A DNA stretch of 64,000 nucleotides from UBA12077 sp963665525 (GCA_963665525.1 OY762280.1:124001-188000), one strand, 5' to 3'; numbered from the stretch's first letter, positions 50,952 to 60,263 are shown. Made by a program: numbers and translations. Notes: generated by a model from the sequence alone, not told the origin.

Positions 50952-51337
50952 AAAATAAACCAATCAAACTGGTCTAATTTATAGATCATAAATACTGTAA
51001 TAATTAGGTTGACGACAGAAAAAATGTAATTATACTGTTCTCTGTTTTTTCTAAAATTCCTTCGCATTAAAATGGCAATATTAGGTATAAATAAGCATAT
51101 CAGTAATACAAAAAAGAATAACTCACTTAAATAGTGTTCTATATCACTAGGGCCGTAAAACATAAAAAGATATACACTTATTAGGAGTGTTCCTAAATAG
51201 ATTAAATATGTAAGTTTCAGGCTTAAAGTAGAAATAAATCGTTTGCGATTGTATAAGAAAGGCTTAATGATTATAAATGCCAATACATAGATAATTAAGA
51301 AAACGATCATTAATAAGAAATGAAAAATTGCTTGCAC
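50948..51337 (-). CDS. Small four-helix membrane protein, hypothetical
   Basis: I do not recognise a family. The 129-residue protein has four hydrophobic segments (about 4-25, 43-61, 70-88, 106-123) linked by short basic loops (NRKRF, RRNFRKNREQYN). It converges on miaA with a four-base overlap and follows, in its own direction, the terminator of the S9 peptidase/recA unit. The hydrophobic pattern and lack of antisense conflict make it a likely real gene, but nothing in the sequence gives a function. Confidence 0.6.
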   Translation of the reverse strand: MQAIFHFLLMIVFLIIYVLAFIIIKPFLYNRKRFISTLSLKLTYLIYLGTLLISVYLFMFYGPSDIEHYLSELFFFVLLICLFIPNIAILMRRNFRKNREQYNYIFSVVNLIITVFMIYKLDQFDWFIF

Positions 51338-51387
51338 AATATATATTTTTTGGTCTGATTAAATTTAAAGAATTTTTATACGAAATA

Positions 51388-51420
51388 CAAAAGGCTGGAA
51401 ATGAACAATCCAGCCTTTAT
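51388..51420 (-). terminator. Terminator after the bcp-recA-S9 unit
   Basis: A 10-bp stem (AAAGGCTGGA / TCCAGCCTTT) with a 9-nt loop lies 22 bp beyond the S9 peptidase stop on the minus strand, followed by a T-rich stretch. Confidence 0.85.
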
Positions 51421-51441
51421 ATATATCAATGATTTTGTTTA

Positions 51442-53526
51442 CTATTCTTCGTCTTTTAGCCATTCATTGAGCCAGCTAAAGAATTCTCTTTGCCATAAAA
51501 TACCATTTTGTGGTTGCAATACCCAGTGATTTTCTTCTGGAAAATGTAAATATTTACTAGGTATTCCTCTAAGTTGAGCAGCATTGAAAGCACTCATCCC
51601 TTGTGTATAGGTAATTCTATAATCTTTTTCACCATGAACAACCATGATTGGAGTATCCCATTTATCCACAAATTTATGAGGAGAATTATCGTATGTTTTT
51701 TTATTGGTTTTATCCCAATATGGACCACCGATATCCCAGTTTACAAAGAACATTTCTTCAGTTTCCAAATACATGGCTTCGAAATTGAAAATACCATCAT
51801 GAGAAATGAACGCATCGAAACGGCCATCGTGATGTCCTGCAATCCAATATACAGAATATCCTCCATAACTTGCTCCAACAGCTCCCAGGTTATTGTTATC
51901 AACAAAAGGTTCTTTTGCAACAGCGTCAATAGCGCTAAAATAATCTTTCATGTTTTGTCCGCCATAATCGCCGGAAATTTGATCATTCCATTCTTTTCCA
52001 AACGAAGGTAATCCACGACGGTTAGGGGCAACAATAATATAATCGTTAGCAGCCATCATTTGGAAGTTCCATCTGTAAGAATAAAACTGACTTACTGATC
52101 CGTGAGGTCCACCCTGACAATAAAGTAAAGCAGGATATTTTTTATTTGGATCGAAATGTGGTGGATAAATTACCCAAACTAACATTTCCTTATTGTCAGT
52201 AGTTTTTACCCAACGTTCTTCAACTTTTCCATAAGTTAACTGATCGTGAAGATTCTTATTAATGAATGAAAGTTGTGTTTCTTCTCCATTTTCAGTATTA
52301 ACTGCAAATATTTCAGTAGGATAAGTCATGCTTTGTTTGGTTCCAATGATCTTATCTCCATAAGGATGAACTGATCTGTAATTATGTACACCATCAGTAA
52401 TTTGTTTAATCTCTTCAGATTCAACATTTAAATTATAAATCTGGAAACGAGCATGGTAGTCACTGGTAAAATAAATTGATTTACTATCTTCTGTCCATGT
52501 TAATCCGTGAACATCCTGATCGAAGTTTGCTGTAAAATCCTTTCTTTCTCCGGTTTCAAAATTCATGATAAATAATCTGTTTTGATCAGATTCGTAACCA
52601 TCGCGTTCCATACTTTCCCAGGCAATCATTTTTCCATCAGGAGAATAAACAGGAGAGATATCATATCCTTTTAATCCATTAGATATATTTTGAGTTTCTT
52701 TAGAATCCAGGTTATAGATGTAGATTTCTGAGTTTGTTGATAAAGAATATGCTTTTCCTGCAAGTTTTTTACAAGTATATGCTATTTCTTTATTATCCGG
52801 ACTCCAGTTGATTTGTTCCATTCCACCAAAAGGTTCCATAGGACTGTCAAATCTTTCACCTTCCATAATGTCAATGGAATTACTCAAGCTAGTACCATCA
52901 TAATCAGCAATAAATACATGACTAAATGTATAATCATGCCATTTATCCCAGTGGCGATACATTAAATCAGTTTCGATTCTTGCATTGGCTTTTGGTAAGT
53001 CAGGATGTTTATCAACAACAGACTGATCTATTTTTACATCTTTTATGTAAACAACTTTTGATTGATCAGGCGAGTATTTAAATCCATTGATTCCTCCTTC
53101 GACATTGGAGATTTGGATGCGATCAGATCCATCAGGATTCATTTCCCACATTTGTAAATCGCCGGATGTTGCACTTAAAAAAGCAATTTTTTGACCATCA
53201 GGACGCCAGACAGCTGAATATTCACCTGAATTAGTGTTGGTAATATTTATGGCTTCTCCACCATGAATAGGCATAGTAAATAAATCACGGTTTCCACCAT
53301 TTTCTTCTATGTTGTAAAAAGAAACACCGAATAATATGGTTGAATGATCAGGAGAAATTTCTACCCCACTTACTCTTCCAAACGACCATAAAACTTCTGG
53401 AGTCATGATGTCAGAGTTAAGCTTAATGTTGTCTACTGGATTATTAATCTCAATCGACTTTTCATTTGAACATGATGATAAAATCAGGATTAATAATGCA
53501 CTTGCAATAAAGTGTATTTTCTTCAT
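51442..53526 (-). CDS. S9-family prolyl oligopeptidase-like lipoprotein
   Basis: A 694-residue lipoprotein from ATG 53526 (MKKIHF); the longer start at 53571 lies inside recA and is not needed. Lipobox ILSSC gives a lipidated Cys near residue 19. An N-terminal TolB-like seven-bladed propeller is visible by repeated DG strands (WRPDGQKIAFLS, YSPDGKMIAWES, WTEDSKSIYFTS). The hydrolase domain has the triad S553 (GASYGGYS), D635 (HGEKDYRIT) and H667 (ENHWV). It is likely a periplasmic dipeptidyl- or oligopeptidase. The gene begins 4 bp after the recA stop, so it is probably co-transcribed with a DNA-repair gene, an odd pairing. Confidence 0.93.
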   Translation of the reverse strand: MKKIHFIASALLILILSSCSNEKSIEINNPVDNIKLNSDIMTPEVLWSFGRVSGVEISPDHSTILFGVSFYNIEENGGNRDLFTMPIHGGEAINITNTNSGEYSAVWRPDGQKIAFLSATSGDLQMWEMNPDGSDRIQISNVEGGINGFKYSPDQSKVVYIKDVKIDQSVVDKHPDLPKANARIETDLMYRHWDKWHDYTFSHVFIADYDGTSLSNSIDIMEGERFDSPMEPFGGMEQINWSPDNKEIAYTCKKLAGKAYSLSTNSEIYIYNLDSKETQNISNGLKGYDISPVYSPDGKMIAWESMERDGYESDQNRLFIMNFETGERKDFTANFDQDVHGLTWTEDSKSIYFTSDYHARFQIYNLNVESEEIKQITDGVHNYRSVHPYGDKIIGTKQSMTYPTEIFAVNTENGEETQLSFINKNLHDQLTYGKVEERWVKTTDNKEMLVWVIYPPHFDPNKKYPALLYCQGGPHGSVSQFYSYRWNFQMMAANDYIIVAPNRRGLPSFGKEWNDQISGDYGGQNMKDYFSAIDAVAKEPFVDNNNLGAVGASYGGYSVYWIAGHHDGRFDAFISHDGIFNFEAMYLETEEMFFVNWDIGGPYWDKTNKKTYDNSPHKFVDKWDTPIMVVHGEKDYRITYTQGMSAFNAAQLRGIPSKYLHFPEENHWVLQPQNGILWQREFFSWLNEWLKDEE

Positions 53527-53530
53527 GTTG

Positions 53531-54550
53531 TTATTTTTTATTGTTAAAAGATTCAATGATTTTAGTTTCAAGTTCTTCTGCTAATTCCGGGTTGTCTTTT
53601 AACAATTGTTTAACTGCCTCACGACCTTGTCCTAGTTTAGTTTCACCATAGCTAAACCATGATCCACTTTTCTTAACAACTTCCTGGTCAACTCCAATAT
53701 CGATAATCTCACCAATTTTAGAAATACCTTCTCCGTACATAATGTCGAATTCAGCTTTTTTAAATGGTGGAGCTAATTTGTTTTTAACAATTTTAACTCT
53801 TGTTCTGTTTCCTGAAATATCTTCTCCGTCTTTAATTTGACCAATTCGACGAATGTCAATTCTTATAGAAGCATAAAATTTTAATGCATTACCACCAGTT
53901 GTAGTTTCAGGATTCCCAAACATAACACCAATCTTTTCACGTAATTGGTTGATGAAAATACAGCAGGTATTCGTTTTGTTAATATTAGCAGTTAATTTAC
54001 GAAGTGCTTGAGACATTAGTCTTGCTTGAAGTCCCATGCGAGAATCGCCCATATCACCTTCAATTTCTGCTTTAGGAGTAAGTGCTGCAACAGAGTCGAT
54101 AACAATAACATCAATTGCACCTGAACGAATTAAGTGGTCAGCAATTTCAAGAGCCTGTTCGCCATTATCGGGTTGAGAAATTAAAAGATTTTCAACATCA
54201 ACACCTAGTTTTTCGGCATAAAATCGATCAAAAGCGTGTTCTGCATCTATAATAGCTGCTATGCCTCCGGTTTTCTGAGCTTCGGCAATGGCATGAATTG
54301 CCAGGGTTGTTTTACCTGATGATTCAGGTCCATAGATTTCAATAACTCGTCCTCTAGGGAAACCTCCAATTCCAAGAGCCATATTTAAAGATATTGATCC
54401 GGATGAGATTGAAGGAACATCGGCAACAGCTTGATCGCCCATTTTCATGATGGTTCCTTTTCCGTAATCCTTATCAATTTTATCCAGCGTTAACTGTAAG
54501 GCTTTTAGTTTTTCCTTATTAATGTTGTTGTCTTTTTTTTCTTTCTCCAT
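53531..54550 (-). CDS. recA: Recombinase RecA
   Basis: A 339-residue strand-exchange ATPase of homologous recombination and SOS induction. Walker A is GPESSGKTT (about 74-82), followed by IDAEHAFD, IVIDSVAALTPKAEIEGD, the L1/L2 region (MGDSRMGLQARLMSQALRKL, FINQLREKIGVMFGNPETTTG), and the acidic-basic tail of the normal length. It lies 16 bp downstream of bcp and 4 bp upstream of the S9 peptidase. bcp next to recA is also familiar from Bacteroides. No obvious SOS box was found upstream of bcp. Confidence 0.98.
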   Translation of the reverse strand: MEKEKKDNNINKEKLKALQLTLDKIDKDYGKGTIMKMGDQAVADVPSISSGSISLNMALGIGGFPRGRVIEIYGPESSGKTTLAIHAIAEAQKTGGIAAIIDAEHAFDRFYAEKLGVDVENLLISQPDNGEQALEIADHLIRSGAIDVIVIDSVAALTPKAEIEGDMGDSRMGLQARLMSQALRKLTANINKTNTCCIFINQLREKIGVMFGNPETTTGGNALKFYASIRIDIRRIGQIKDGEDISGNRTRVKIVKNKLAPPFKKAEFDIMYGEGISKIGEIIDIGVDQEVVKKSGSWFSYGETKLGQGREAVKQLLKDNPELAEELETKIIESFNNKK

Positions 54551-54566
54551 GGTTATATTTATTTTT

Positions 54567-55031
54567 CTAGATTTTCAATTCCTGGTATATTTGATTTGTA
54601 TGATCTTTAGTTTTTACTTTCTCAAAAATTGCCTCAATGGTTTGATCTTCATTAATGATAAAAGTTTTACGTAAAACACTGTCGTAAACTCTTCCGTAAA
54701 GTTTCTTTTCACCCCAAGCGTTATATAAATTAAGAATAACTTTTTCGGGATCGGAAATTAATCGAAAAGGAAGCTGGTGTTTATCAATAAATTTTGTGTG
54801 TGATGCTTCTGAGTCAGGACTAACACCAATTACATCAAGCCCTTTGTTTATTAGATCATCGTAATTATCTCTTAAGTTGCATGCTTCTGCAGTACATCCA
54901 GGAGTATTATCTTTAGGATAAAAATATAAGATGACCTTTTTCCCTTTATATTGTTCTAATGTTATGGTTTCTCCATTTTGATCCATTCCGGAAAAGTTTG
55001 GAGCTTTGTCGCCTACTTTTAAATTAGCCAT
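54567..55031 (-). CDS. bcp: Thiol peroxidase, BCP-type peroxiredoxin
   Basis: A 154-residue cytoplasmic peroxiredoxin that reduces hydroperoxides with thioredoxin. The peroxidatic Cys46 is in YPKDNTPGCTAEACNLRD, with Cys51 as the resolving residue, the arrangement of PrxQ/BCP enzymes. Length and the IGVSPDS and YGRVYDSVLRKTFII blocks are typical. First gene of the bcp-recA-peptidase unit; the promoter must lie in the 209 bp upstream, but no exact box is seen on this strand. Confidence 0.96.
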   Translation of the reverse strand: MANLKVGDKAPNFSGMDQNGETITLEQYKGKKVILYFYPKDNTPGCTAEACNLRDNYDDLINKGLDVIGVSPDSEASHTKFIDKHQLPFRLISDPEKVILNLYNAWGEKKLYGRVYDSVLRKTFIINEDQTIEAIFEKVKTKDHTNQIYQELKI

Positions 55032-55204
55032 AATGTTTAAAATTAAGAATTGTAAAATTAAAAAATATCATTGATAAGACAGAATTTGTGATTTATTGTT
55101 TATAAATCTTTTATCAACATGTAAAAGCTTATTTTAGAGTGTTGATATTTAAAAAATTATGAAAGTATTTTTGTATTTTTCTTTCTCCTCTGTATAAGGT
55201 ATAT

Positions 55205-55212
55205 TAAATTTG
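55205..55212 (+). promoter_or_regulatory. Candidate -7 box for the TPR/PD40 gene
   Basis: TAAATTTG matches TAnnTTTG exactly, 28 bp before the ATG at 55241. Confidence 0.5.
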
Positions 55213-55240
55213 TGTAAGCTAAGCTTATTAAGAAACCAGA

Positions 55241-57499
55241 ATGAGAAAAATTAAGGTCTTCATATTTTTAATTTTTATTTTATCGCCAGAATTAAAAGCT
55301 CAAGTTAATGATGATTATAATGCGCTAAAATCGGCATATATAAATATCCAGGAGGAGAAATATGATGAAGCTTATTTGTATTTTAGTGAGATATTAAAAC
55401 TTTATCCTAAGGAGCCCATTTATAATTATTATGTTGGGCGATGCTTGTTGTATCTGGAAAAGGATCCATCAAAAGCTATTCATTATTTAAGATTTGCTTC
55501 AACCAAAGAAGTTCCGGACGATGTATATTATTATTTGGGACTAGCTTATATTAAAACTTATCAATTTGACAAGGCACTGAAAAATCTTCAGTTTTTTGAG
55601 TCGAGAGCTTCAAAAAAACAGATAAAAAGCATGCAGCTTGCTAATTATATTTCTATTGCACAGAATGCATTGTATTTGACCAAATACATAAGGGAGCCGC
55701 AGGTTTATAGTAAAACAGAATACGATACTGATCATTTTCATGAGTATTATACTATAGAGGATTTGGAAGGGCGTTTTATGGATTATTTTGATTTCTTTGA
55801 TCAGAGGAAAGATTCATTATCTGAGAATAGACTTTTATTTGTCCCTGACAGGCTTGGGAAAAATGAGACTTTATATTTTACTCAGAAAAATGAAAAAAGA
55901 GATGATTATGATATTTATAGTATCACACGATTATCCGATACTTCCTGGAGTGAGCCTGAGAATTTAGGTGATGTGATCAATACACCATTTGATGAGGATT
56001 ATCCTTATATGCATTCTGATGGAAAAACCTTGTATTTTGCCTCAAAGGGACACTATAGCATGGGAGGTTACGATTTATATAAAAGTACCTGGAATTGGAG
56101 GGCTCAGGAGTGGAGTGAGCCTGAGAATTTAGATTTTCCAATTAATTCGCCTTACGATGATGTGTTGTTTGTTTCATCGCCGAATAAGAAATATGCTTTG
56201 TTTGCATCGGACAGAGGTACAGAGAAGAATAAGATCATGGTTTATAAGTTGAAGTTAAATAGCTCTGATCCGTATATTGAACTTAAAAATAACAACGAAA
56301 TTATAAGCTATGCACAGCTTGATGTGAACGAAAAAAATGATGTTAGTAGTGATAATGATCAATCTGAAAGATATAGAACAAGTCAGGATGATTTGGTTAA
56401 AATAAAAGATAATGAAGAGTTTGAGCGCAAATCGGAATACGACAGCTTATTGAATATGGCTGTAACTTATCAATTAAAAGCAGATTCGCTGCGATGGTTA
56501 ATAGATGAAAAAAGACAAGTTTTTGATGAAACTTCTGATAGTGATGAGCGAGCTAAATTAAGCAATGTAATTATTGAATTAGAAATGAGTATTTATGCTT
56601 TGCAAAAGAAGTCGGATGCATGTTATAGCCAGGTTAGGGAAATTGAACAAGCTAATTTAGCATCACAAAAAACCATATACGAAGAAGTCAAAGTTGTAAA
56701 GGAAGAGGATGAGTACAGTGATGATAAAAAGTCGTTAAATGTATTTATTGAACCGATACCAGACTCTTTAACCATTTCGAAATTAGAAGTGGAAGAGGAT
56801 TTAGAGCAAGATACAGTTCCGTTAATCGATTTAGGTTTAAGAATTGAAGGTCCCTCAATTTATAATGCAAAGAATCCAATCCCAATGAATGAAGTTATGC
56901 CTGAAGGTATTTTGTATATGATTCAGCTGGGGGCTTTTAGTTCCGATAAGTCCGTTGCAGTTTTTAAGGGATTAACACCTTTATCGGTTATAAAAAAAGA
57001 GAATAGTACTATTCGAAAGTATTTTGCAGGTAAGTTCTTGCAATTAAGCGAGGCTGAAAAGAATTTATCAATAGTTAAAAATAAAGGATTTAGAGATGCA
57101 TATATTGTGGCATTTCAGAATGGTAAAATAATTCCTGTTAAGAATGCTGTAAAATTGGAATCGAAAGAAATTATCATGCCAGCAACAGACTTAGATGAAA
57201 AGAAAGAAGAATCATTGTCGAATGAATTAGACATCATTTTTGTCATTAAAGGGGAAGTTGCAATAAATGATTCTTTAATTGTGGATAAGATAAAAACAGA
57301 ACTCCCGGAAGAAAAGGAGTTATATGTAGATGAATCAGAGAACTCAAATCAACTTATTATTAAATCATTTTCAAATTACGATAAGGCAGAATCGATCATG
57401 AAAAGTATAACAGAACTGGGAGTGAAAGAGACAGAAATTCATGCTTATTTTGCAGAAAATCAGATTCCCTTATCACAAGCAAGAAAAATCACTAAATAA
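55241..57499 (+). CDS. TPR/PD40 protein with SPOR-like domain
   Basis: A 752-residue exported protein with a signal peptide of about 20 residues (ELKA). TPR repeats occupy about 25-150 (EEKYDEAYLYFSEILKLYP, YYLGLAYIKTYQFDKALKNL). PD40/WD40-like strands follow (about 195-345: LYFTQKNEKRDDYDIY, SDGKTLYFASKGHYSMGGYD). After an acidic and coiled-coil linker comes an SPOR-like region (about 560-640: LYMIQLGAFSSDKSVAVFKG and YFAGKFLQLSEAEKNL). The tail (about 660-752) has weaker similarity to a second SPOR-like unit. The TPR-PD40 order recalls PorE of the type IX secretion system, but the OmpA domain is missing. Likely a periplasmic, wall-binding protein; role unknown. Confidence 0.8.
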   Translation: MRKIKVFIFLIFILSPELKAQVNDDYNALKSAYINIQEEKYDEAYLYFSEILKLYPKEPIYNYYVGRCLLYLEKDPSKAIHYLRFASTKEVPDDVYYYLGLAYIKTYQFDKALKNLQFFESRASKKQIKSMQLANYISIAQNALYLTKYIREPQVYSKTEYDTDHFHEYYTIEDLEGRFMDYFDFFDQRKDSLSENRLLFVPDRLGKNETLYFTQKNEKRDDYDIYSITRLSDTSWSEPENLGDVINTPFDEDYPYMHSDGKTLYFASKGHYSMGGYDLYKSTWNWRAQEWSEPENLDFPINSPYDDVLFVSSPNKKYALFASDRGTEKNKIMVYKLKLNSSDPYIELKNNNEIISYAQLDVNEKNDVSSDNDQSERYRTSQDDLVKIKDNEEFERKSEYDSLLNMAVTYQLKADSLRWLIDEKRQVFDETSDSDERAKLSNVIIELEMSIYALQKKSDACYSQVREIEQANLASQKTIYEEVKVVKEEDEYSDDKKSLNVFIEPIPDSLTISKLEVEEDLEQDTVPLIDLGLRIEGPSIYNAKNPIPMNEVMPEGILYMIQLGAFSSDKSVAVFKGLTPLSVIKKENSTIRKYFAGKFLQLSEAEKNLSIVKNKGFRDAYIVAFQNGKIIPVKNAVKLESKEIIMPATDLDEKKEESLSNELDIIFVIKGEVAINDSLIVDKIKTELPEEKELYVDESENSNQLIIKSFSNYDKAESIMKSITELGVKETEIHAYFAENQIPLSQARKITK

Positions 57500-57569
57500 C
57501 ATAAAAAGTAATATTAATATTTAGAATTTATATTGTATATTAGGCCTTCATTAAGGAACAAAATTAATT

Positions 57570-57851
57570 ATGATTAGGAAAAGAGATTTAGAGAAGGATC
57601 CAAATTTGGAGAAAAATCCGCAAGCAGGGAAGGATTATACTTTGACTTTACATAATGACGATATTCATGATTTTAATTTTGTGATTGATTCACTCATTGA
57701 AATATGTAATCATGATATCGTACAAGCAGAACAATGTACTTACCTTGTTCATTACAAAGGAGAATGTGGGGTTAAAGTTGGTAAATATGAACTGCTGAAA
57801 GAAATGTACGATCAATTATTAGAAAAAGAATTAATTGTTTCAATAAATTAA
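57570..57851 (+). CDS. clpS: ClpS-family protease adaptor
   Basis: A 93-residue adaptor that delivers N-degron substrates to the Clp protease. The core is clear: YTLTLHNDDIHDFNFVIDSL with the Asn-Asp-Asp substrate pocket, CNHDIVQAEQCTYLVHYKGE and the helix up to LIVSIN. The His of typical ClpS (NDxxT/HxxxVV) is kept, while several residues differ from proteobacterial ClpS as usual for the phylum. clpA is not nearby. First gene of a tight four-gene unit (gaps 4, 6 and 3 bp) with NfeD, FloA and an FKBP protein. Confidence 0.88.
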   Translation: MIRKRDLEKDPNLEKNPQAGKDYTLTLHNDDIHDFNFVIDSLIEICNHDIVQAEQCTYLVHYKGECGVKVGKYELLKEMYDQLLEKELIVSIN

Positions 57852-57855
57852 GAAT

Positions 57856-58323
57856 ATGTCGTTAACTGCTATTATTTTTTTAGTTGTTCTTGGGATTATA
57901 CTATTTTATGTAGAATTTTTGATTGTTCCAGGAGTAACAATTGCTGGTATTGCTGGTGCTGTCCTGGTTATATTAGGAATTTATTTTGGATATAAAGAAT
58001 TTGGAACACCTACCGGACATTATATTTTAGGAGCTACGGCTGTAGTTTCTATTTTATCGGTTATTCTTATGTTGAGATCCAAGACATGGGAAAAGATAGC
58101 TCTGAGTTCTAAAATTGATGGGAAATCAAGTTCTTCACTTGAAATAGAGGTTAATATTGGTGATCAGGGAGAAACTATAACAAGGCTTAATCCTTATGGT
58201 AAAGTAATAATAGAAAATAATATATATGAAGCGAAATCATCGAGTTCTTTTATCGATCCAAAAACAAAAGTTGAAGTAAAGAAAATTGATGGTTCACATC
58301 TAATTGTAAAACCTTTAAATTAA
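57856..58323 (+). CDS. Short NfeD-like membrane protein
   Basis: A 155-residue protein with two or three N-terminal membrane segments (about 4-21, 26-45, 54-72) and a C-terminal OB-fold of the NfeD type (GDQGETITRLNPYGKVIIEN). Short NfeD proteins partner flotillin-like proteins in membrane microdomains, and floA indeed starts 6 bp downstream. The protease domain of long NfeD proteins is absent. The pairing strongly supports both names. Confidence 0.92.
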   Translation: MSLTAIIFLVVLGIILFYVEFLIVPGVTIAGIAGAVLVILGIYFGYKEFGTPTGHYILGATAVVSILSVILMLRSKTWEKIALSSKIDGKSSSSLEIEVNIGDQGETITRLNPYGKVIIENNIYEAKSSSSFIDPKTKVEVKKIDGSHLIVKPLN

Positions 58324-58329
58324 AATATT

Positions 58330-59310
58330 ATGGAATTTTGGCCATTAGCAGGAATTATTGTCGGAGTAATTATTTTACTCTATTTATTTTTATACTTAAT
58401 CCCAATTGGATTATGGTTTCAGGCACTTGTTTCAGGTGTTAGAATCTCTTTAGTGCAACTTATTTTTATGCGTTGGAGAAAGGTGCCACCTAGTGTTATT
58501 GTTAAAGCAATGATTGAGGGTAAAAAAGCAGGTATTGAGTTATTTAGAGATCTATTAGAAGCTCACTTTTTAGCGGGTGGTCGAGTTGCTGATGTAGTTC
58601 ATGCATTGGTATCAGCCGATAAAGCAAATATTGATTTACCATTTAGTATGGCAACTGCAATTGATTTAGCAGGTCGTAATGTTTTAGAAGCGGTTCAAAT
58701 GTCGGTAAATCCTAAAGTGATTGATACTCCACCAGTAACTGCTGTTGCTAAAGATGGTATCCAGTTAATTTGTAAAGCCAGAGTAACAGTTCGTGCTAAT
58801 ATTAAACAATTAGTTGGTGGAGCTGGAGAAGATACTGTTCTTGCTCGCGTTGGTGAAGGTATTGTTTCATCAATTGGATCTTCAGCATCTCATAAAGCTG
58901 TGTTAGAGAATCCTGATTCAATTTCAAGAGTAGTTCTTGAAAAAGGTCTAGATGCTGGTACTGCTTTTGAAATACTTTCTATTGATATTGCTGATATCGA
59001 TATAGGAAAGAATATTGGAGCTGTTCTTCAAATGGATCAGGCGAATGCTGATAAAAATATTGCTCAGGCTAAAGCTGAGGAACGAAGGGCAATGGCTGTT
59101 GCTTTAGAACAAGAAATGGTAGCAAAGGCTCAGGAAGCAAGAGCTAAAGTGATTGAAGCTGAAGTGAAAATCCCATTAGCTATGGCTGATGCGTTTAAAC
59201 AAGGTAACCTAGGTATTATGGATTATTATAAATTCAAAAATATCGAGGCCGATACCAAAATGCGCGAATCAATCTCAAAACCAAAAAAGGGCAAGGCAGA
59301 TAAGAAATAA
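58330..59310 (+). CDS. floA: Flotillin-like protein FloA
   Basis: A 326-residue scaffold protein of bacterial lipid microdomains (formerly UPF0365). N-terminal hydrophobic hairpin (about 4-28), then the SPFH-related core with RWRKVPPSVIVKAMIEG, GRNVLEAVQMSVNPKVIDTP and the long helical segment NIAQAKAEERRAMAVALEQE. The FloA tail KNIEADTKMRESIS is present. It lies between nfeD and the FKBP gene with tiny gaps. Function: organising membrane proteins and influencing envelope stress and secretion. Confidence 0.96.
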   Translation: MEFWPLAGIIVGVIILLYLFLYLIPIGLWFQALVSGVRISLVQLIFMRWRKVPPSVIVKAMIEGKKAGIELFRDLLEAHFLAGGRVADVVHALVSADKANIDLPFSMATAIDLAGRNVLEAVQMSVNPKVIDTPPVTAVAKDGIQLICKARVTVRANIKQLVGGAGEDTVLARVGEGIVSSIGSSASHKAVLENPDSISRVVLEKGLDAGTAFEILSIDIADIDIGKNIGAVLQMDQANADKNIAQAKAEERRAMAVALEQEMVAKAQEARAKVIEAEVKIPLAMADAFKQGNLGIMDYYKFKNIEADTKMRESISKPKKGKADKK

Positions 59311-59313
59311 ACG

Positions 59314-60087
59314 ATGAAAAAGCTTTTGTTTATTATATCATTCTGGATGTATATCATTAGTGTTAGTGCTCAATCCACTGACACTATTAAAACCGATAGT
59401 GGGTTAAAATACTATATTGTCGAAGAAGGAAAAGGAGAAAAGGTCGAAGTAGGTAAAGAAGTTACTTTACATGGAATAGGAACATTGGAAAATGGAGAAG
59501 TTTTTTGGGAAACTCGAGAGAGTAATTCCCCCTTTCATTTTATAACCGGGACAAATAGTGTGATTAGAGGTGTTGAGGAAGGTGTCAGTAAAATGCGTGT
59601 TGGTGACCGATGGATTTTTATATTACCTCCTGAAATTGCATATGGAGATAAGCAAAGAGGATCGATTCCTCCTAATTCGACCTTAGTATTCGATTATGAA
59701 GTTTTAGATGTCTCCAATCCTAAAAAAACAATCGTAGATACCTTAATGAATGTTATACAAAATGAAGGTATTGATAAAGCTTTAGATTTATACAGTGAGC
59801 TTAAAAAGAAGGATGATATTTTCAATTTTAGGGCTGATCAACTGAATAATCTAGGATATAAATTACTTAACGAAGAAAAACTTGAGGCAAGTAAAGTTGT
59901 ATTTGAACTGAATACAAAAGAACATCCCGATGATTTTAATGTATGGGACAGTTTGGGAGAAATATATATGGTTCTTGGAGAGGATCAACTTGCTATTGAG
60001 AGTTATGAGAGATCATTAAAACTGTATTCGGGAAATGCTAATGCAGTAGAAATGATTGAGAAAATCAAAACGAAAGAAAAAAAGTGA
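59314..60087 (+). CDS. FKBP-type peptidyl-prolyl isomerase with TPR tail
   Basis: A 257-residue exported foldase with a signal peptide of about 19 residues (SVSA). The FKBP domain spans about 25-135: YYIVEEGKGEKVEVGKEVTL, FHFITGTNSVIRGVEEGVS, and IPPEIAYGD-type (ILPPEIAYGDKQRGSIPPNS). The remaining 100 residues hold two TPR-like helices pairs (NNLGYKLLNEEKLEASKVVF, WDSLGEIYMVLGEDQLAIES). Such proteins assist folding of periplasmic or membrane proteins, here in the same operon as the FloA microdomain scaffold. A hairpin terminator follows 10 bp after the stop. Confidence 0.93.
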   Translation: MKKLLFIISFWMYIISVSAQSTDTIKTDSGLKYYIVEEGKGEKVEVGKEVTLHGIGTLENGEVFWETRESNSPFHFITGTNSVIRGVEEGVSKMRVGDRWIFILPPEIAYGDKQRGSIPPNSTLVFDYEVLDVSNPKKTIVDTLMNVIQNEGIDKALDLYSELKKKDDIFNFRADQLNNLGYKLLNEEKLEASKVVFELNTKEHPDDFNVWDSLGEIYMVLGEDQLAIESYERSLKLYSGNANAVEMIEKIKTKEKK

Positions 60088-60096
60088 TATTAAACT

Positions 60097-60119
60097 GAAT
60101 CTTTTTTGAAGATTCTTTT
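60097..60119 (+). terminator. Terminator of the clpS-nfeD-floA-FKBP operon
   Basis: Stem GAATCTT / AAGATTC with a 5-nt loop and a following TTTT. The T-run (60116-60119) is also part of the tRNA-Ser -33 box, a compact arrangement. Confidence 0.75.
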
Positions 60120-60147
60120 GGTAAAATCGATCAATTTTTTACTTTTG
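60117..60147 (+). promoter_or_regulatory. Promoter of tRNA-Ser
   Basis: TTTG (60117-60120), exactly 19 nt, then TACTTTTG (60140-60147) is a full match to the Bacteroidota vegetative promoter TTTG-N19-TAnnTTTG. The -7 box ends 11 bp before the tRNA. Confidence 0.85.
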
Positions 60148-60158
60148 TGCAACATTTT

Positions 60159-60247
<89 letters not shown>

Positions 60248-60263
60248 AAAATGTAAAATAATT

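Noticed and set aside
51574..52011. 145-residue plus-strand frame inside the lipoprotein S9 peptidase
   Set aside because: It overlaps the catalytic domain in antisense and resembles no protein family.
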